In this document: positions 60,890-64,000 of the stretch, piece by piece | Layout: every line of letters starts with the position of its first letter | How positions within the stretch are numbered: position 1 is the first letter of the stretch | Program-made: the position numbers and the translations under genes | From: Bisporella sp. PMI_857 | Lineage: Eukaryota; Ascomycota; Leotiomycetes; Helotiales; Helotiaceae | Length of the DNA: 64,000 nt | Assembly (NCBI GenBank): GCA_021307315.1 | Contig: JAJSPD010000031.1 | Span: forward strand, 186,001 to 250,000 | Direction of reading: 5' to 3' | The notes under the pieces: model-generated | Told to the model about the DNA's origin: nothing | Databases searched by the model: none | Seen by the model: only the letters and a program-made list of their open reading frames with translations

Positions 60890-62538
60890 CTACCAACCCC
60901 AGGTTCTATTGCTGGCTGTAAACACTGGTGGTTTCCACTGAATCCGCTCTGGTATGATGGTTCTCTTTGGCTTCGTCTTGTGCTTTTCCTTCAAAGCCTC
61001 GTGCTTTTTGATGAGGTGTGTTGGGAGAACAATTTTGTGCTCGCCTTTATGGTAAACCTGCATCTTGAGAGCCTGTAGTGTGCTCTCCACATCCTGAGGC
61101 GTCATTGCTAACAAGCTAGCAAGTTGTTCTATCGAACAACGCTCTTCTCGTTCGTTGTATTCGAGCAGGATCTCAACAAGATTCTCGGTCCAATACTGTC
61201 GATATGACAGAAGACCTAGATCAGATAATGGTTTCTCTGGTGAGCCAAGCTTGCCCTCAATCTTCGAGAGCTCGTAAGAGAATTGTATCAAAAGGCGACC
61301 ATATCCTTTTCGTTGAAATTGTGGTAGAGTAAGAATACAAGCAACATTGTAACCATCTGCAGATTCTTTCTCCTTAGAGAAATAGCCCACAAGATGGCAT
61401 CCTTTTTCGTCTCGTGTAGTCATCACGTAGAAAAGAAATGGATCGACATCATAGTAGAGTGTTTTGTGATCCAAGAACATCTTGGACAAGAGGCACAGAT
61501 TCCGACACCATGTTCTCTGCCGTTTTCCATCAATTTCAAAAAACGAAACGTAGTCGTCACGGTATATCTCATTCCCAGGGGGGTGCAGAAGCGTGCATTT
61601 TTGGCGATGGCGTGAGAACGATTTCTCATCTCCATAATAGCATAGACAGAATTCACATATATAGATAAGATCCTCCTGGGTAAAGATCTCGGGGTACGGC
61701 GAAAAATACCATGGATATAAATCGTACTTCCCAAACTGGACTTTGGAGATATTTCGTATCCTGGAGATTTCGGCTTGATTTTGTGTCATGGATCCTCCAG
61801 TACGAAGCTTTTCAATCTCCTCCTCTCTGCTATACTGCTCTAGTGGCTGTGCATTTGCTTGTATTGCTTCGTTAATCACCTCATCCACGTCCATAGGATC
61901 ATCTTCTTCCGCTCCAGGGGTCGCATCCAGGTCCAGAGCTAGAGTAAGCCTTTCATTTCCCTCCGCGGTAGGAGTGTTGGCTTGTGTCTGGGTGAAGTCT
62001 CCCCACGTCTGAGGTGTCTCCCCTCCCTCAGATGCTACGGAAGCCTCTCTTGTAAGCAACGGTCTCTTCTGGGTCTTTTTTGGAGCAGCAGCGGTTTTTT
62101 TTGGAGCAGGTGCCGCAGCTTTTTTGGCATCTTTAGGCTTCTCCTCACTCGGCCATTCCACATCGTGGCTAAAATCGATTCTCACTGTTGGGACCCATTC
62201 ATCTAAACGCTTGTTGAAGTTATCGAAATTGCAGTAAAACTGGCGGCCACTTTTTGTCTCTTTTATACCAAGAATTTCTGCTCGTCTAGGATGACCGTCC
62301 TACAAATTTTGTTAGATCATATAACTTTAAAAGCTGCTACCTCTCCATGATGATCGACGTTGTAAAGGGGCGATAAGCAGTCCTGACCTTAGCTACTATA
62401 GCAATACATCCTATTCTTTGAGAATGTTAGCGAACGAGCTTGTGGCAAAGCTTGTGCCACTAACCTCAACGTGTCGACCGTTGCAGGTCCTTTCTTCCTT
62501 GGTTCATTTGAATCGTGCAATTTATCACCACCTGCCAT
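60890..62538 (-). CDS. ESA1: NuA4 histone acetyltransferase catalytic subunit (MYST family)
   Basis: Acetylates histone H4 and H2A in the NuA4 complex. Exons: 62538-62465, 62415-62388 (28 nt), 62299-60890, total 503 residues. The tiny exon supplies [10 protein letters not shown] of the chromo-barrel domain. Its acceptor is CTCAAAG with branch CTAAC ten bases upstream, and its donor GTCAGG is non-standard. The chromo barrel continues to [11 protein letters not shown] charged Ala/Lys/Thr linker follows. The MYST domain carries a C2HC zinc finger (CEFCLCYYG to HRQKC), the autoacetylation region [13 protein letters not shown], catalytic Cys in NVACILTLP, the acetyl-CoA loop [12 protein letters not shown] and the catalytic Glu in [11 protein letters not shown]. 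The C-terminus TWGW is typical of the family. Confidence 0.95.
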
Positions 62539-62769
62539 GATGAAATGACTGGTGAGATTGATGGAATTGAATTGTTTTAGATGACTAGTTGTTGTTGCGA
62601 CAGCAGGTTGATGTTCAAGGATTACGAGGCTGAACTTTAGCGTGCTTAGTGGCATAAGTTTTGGCAGCCTTGTGCCTCAAGCCCTCACTAAATCTTTTTT
62701 TTCACTTCTCTCATTGCCTATATCACGACTAAAAGTCACAATTATGAATGAATGCAGCACAACAACGCA
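62539..62769. promoter_or_regulatory. ESA1-REX4 bidirectional promoter
   Basis: 231 bp between divergent start codons, with a T/C-rich tract at about 62690-62715 on the REX4 side. Bidirectionality is inferred from gene orientation. Confidence 0.5.
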
Positions 62770-63944
62770 ATGGCTCCTGAACTATCAAGCAATTGGAAGA
62801 AGCTTCAAGAAAAGCTGAAGGAAGAGTCGAAAGCCAGTAAAGACAAGAAAAGAAAAGCTATACCTACAGAAAGACAATTGAACAGCATTGCGAAGAAAAG
62901 ACGGCTTGAGGGAAATCCTGAGGGAACCAGGCCACTTGCGAAGCCTCGTGTGAAGAAGATGGGAAATACAATAGCTGCCCCAGTAGCAAAGGAATTAGAC
63001 ACGGCTAATGCTCCTTCTGCTTCTCTCGCACTCTGGGCAGAAGACAATGATATCTCGGCTAAGGATCTAGCAGCTGCGTATGGAGACAGCTTGAAAGATA
63101 CAACTGTTCAAGGTGCACAGGCAGATAAAGTCAACAGCGGTCTATTTCAAGACGTGGATATTGGTAAATACGTTGGCATCGATTGTGAAATGGTCGGTGT
63201 TGGAGGCGAAGAGGACCGGTCAGTGCTCGCACGAGTCAGCATTGTCAATTTCCACGGCACACAGGTATACGACTCCTTCGTTAAACCTAGAGAATACGTT
63301 ACAGACTGGAGGACTCATGTCAGTGGCGTGTCACCAAAGAATATGGCAACCGCGCGGACCTTTGACGAAGTGCAAGAAGATGTTGCCAAAATCTTAAAAG
63401 ATAGGATTGTTGTTGGACATGCAGTCAGAAATGATCTGGAGGCTCTCATGTTAGGACATCCCAAAAAAGATAGTAAGTAAGGTTTTCTTCGAACATCTGA
63501 AGATCTTGACACAACTTCTGTTCTCGACTTCTACTACTACATGATGAGCATCGTTGGTCCGTGTTACTGAGCGGCCTCAAGAACCGTCATATGACGATCA
63601 CCATTGCATTCAAGTGCATCTCTGAATGTTATTCTTGCTTTGTTATAGCCATTACGCATATTGAGAGTTAATTGCTAACTCTATCAGTTCGTGATACCTC
63701 TAGATTCTCAGGATTTAGAAAGTATAGTGCAGGAAAGACGCCAAGTTTGAAGAAGCTGGCGAAAGAAGTCTTAGGTGTTGAAATTCAAGACGGCCAGCAT
63801 TCAAGTATCGAAGATGCCCGTGCCACAATGCTCCTATTCAGACGATATAAATCTGCGTTCGATATGGAACATGCAAAGCAATTTCCAACATACCCACCCG
63901 GCTCGTCAGCGAACTCCAAGAAGAAGAAAAAGAGCAAAGGCTGA
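62770..63944 (+). CDS. REX4: RNA exonuclease 4
   Basis: DEDDh 3'-5' exoribonuclease acting in pre-rRNA processing in the nucleolus. Exons: 62770-63472 and 63688-63944, total 319 residues. The long intron (215 nt) is fixed by GTAAGT, branch GCTAACT and continuity PKKD-IRDTSR. The ATG at 62770 gives MAPELSSNWKKLQ, the family start; an ATG at 62752 is in frame. The N-terminus is lysine-rich (nucleolar). Exo I is GIDCEMVG, Exo II is GHAVRNDLEAL and Exo III is SSIEDARATM with H just before, so all four acidic residues plus the histidine are present. The C-terminus ends in a lysine run. Ribosome biogenesis links it to SYO1, DBP10 and DBP4. Confidence 0.94.
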
Positions 63945-64000
63945 GTCAAGATGCATTATGCCTGCTTAAATTTCAATTTACCTGCATCAATCTATGTCTA
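63945..64000. other. REX4 3' flank, window end
   Basis: 56 bases after the REX4 stop. Too short to hold anything I can name. Confidence 0.9.

Overview
The window is nuclear DNA from a filamentous ascomycete (Pezizomycotina). The family-level feel of the proteins suggests Leotiomycetes, but that is an inference from reading alone. The evidence is many short introns (about 45-110 nt) with GTAAGT-like donors and CTAAC branch points, a class I chitin synthase, a peroxisomal Lon protease, NuA4 Esa1, fungal-only small proteins and 2EXR-type proteins. Most gene models below were spliced by hand. Exon lengths were checked to keep frame, and protein lengths agree with the families.

Layout. Positions 1-9193 are a gene-poor stretch with simple repeats. 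9194-16796 holds peroxisomal Lon (minus), a MATE-family transporter broken by two in-frame TAA codons (minus), and a small DUF202 membrane protein (plus). 18480-21554 is a class I chitin synthase. 21555-26809 is a patch of decayed open frames. 26794-28842 holds a divergent pair: an unrecognised membrane protein and a Ser/Thr-rich cell-surface protein. 28843-32853 is again gene-poor, with one frameshifted relic. From 32854 onward the window is dense housekeeping sequence: RFA2, a GNAT acetyltransferase, IDI1, SYO1, DBP10, DBP4, FAD1, a SUN-domain protein, UDP-glucose 4-epimerase, a zeta-crystallin-like quinone reductase, a 2EXR protein, a 65-residue conserved small protein, an MFS transporter, ESA1 and REX4.

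How the genes fit together. SYO1 (import of Rpl5/Rpl11), DBP10 (60S assembly), DBP4 (18S processing) and REX4 (pre-rRNA exonuclease) form a loose ribosome-biogenesis neighbourhood. DBP10 and DBP4 share a 206-bp divergent promoter that contains a perfect 12-bp palindrome. ESA1 and REX4 share a 231-bp divergent promoter. IDI1 and SYO1 are also divergent.

Most notable: (1) the MATE gene is otherwise well preserved but has TAA at two positions where I expect CAA. (2) One RFA2 intron cannot be spliced in frame with GT-AG ends, as if one G were missing. (3) A roughly 34-bp block is shared between the chitin synthase 3' flank and a decayed open frame 2 kb away. (4) A three-exon gene encodes a 65-residue protein whose last coding exon is only 14 nt. 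I found no convincing wholly new system; these are the best leads.
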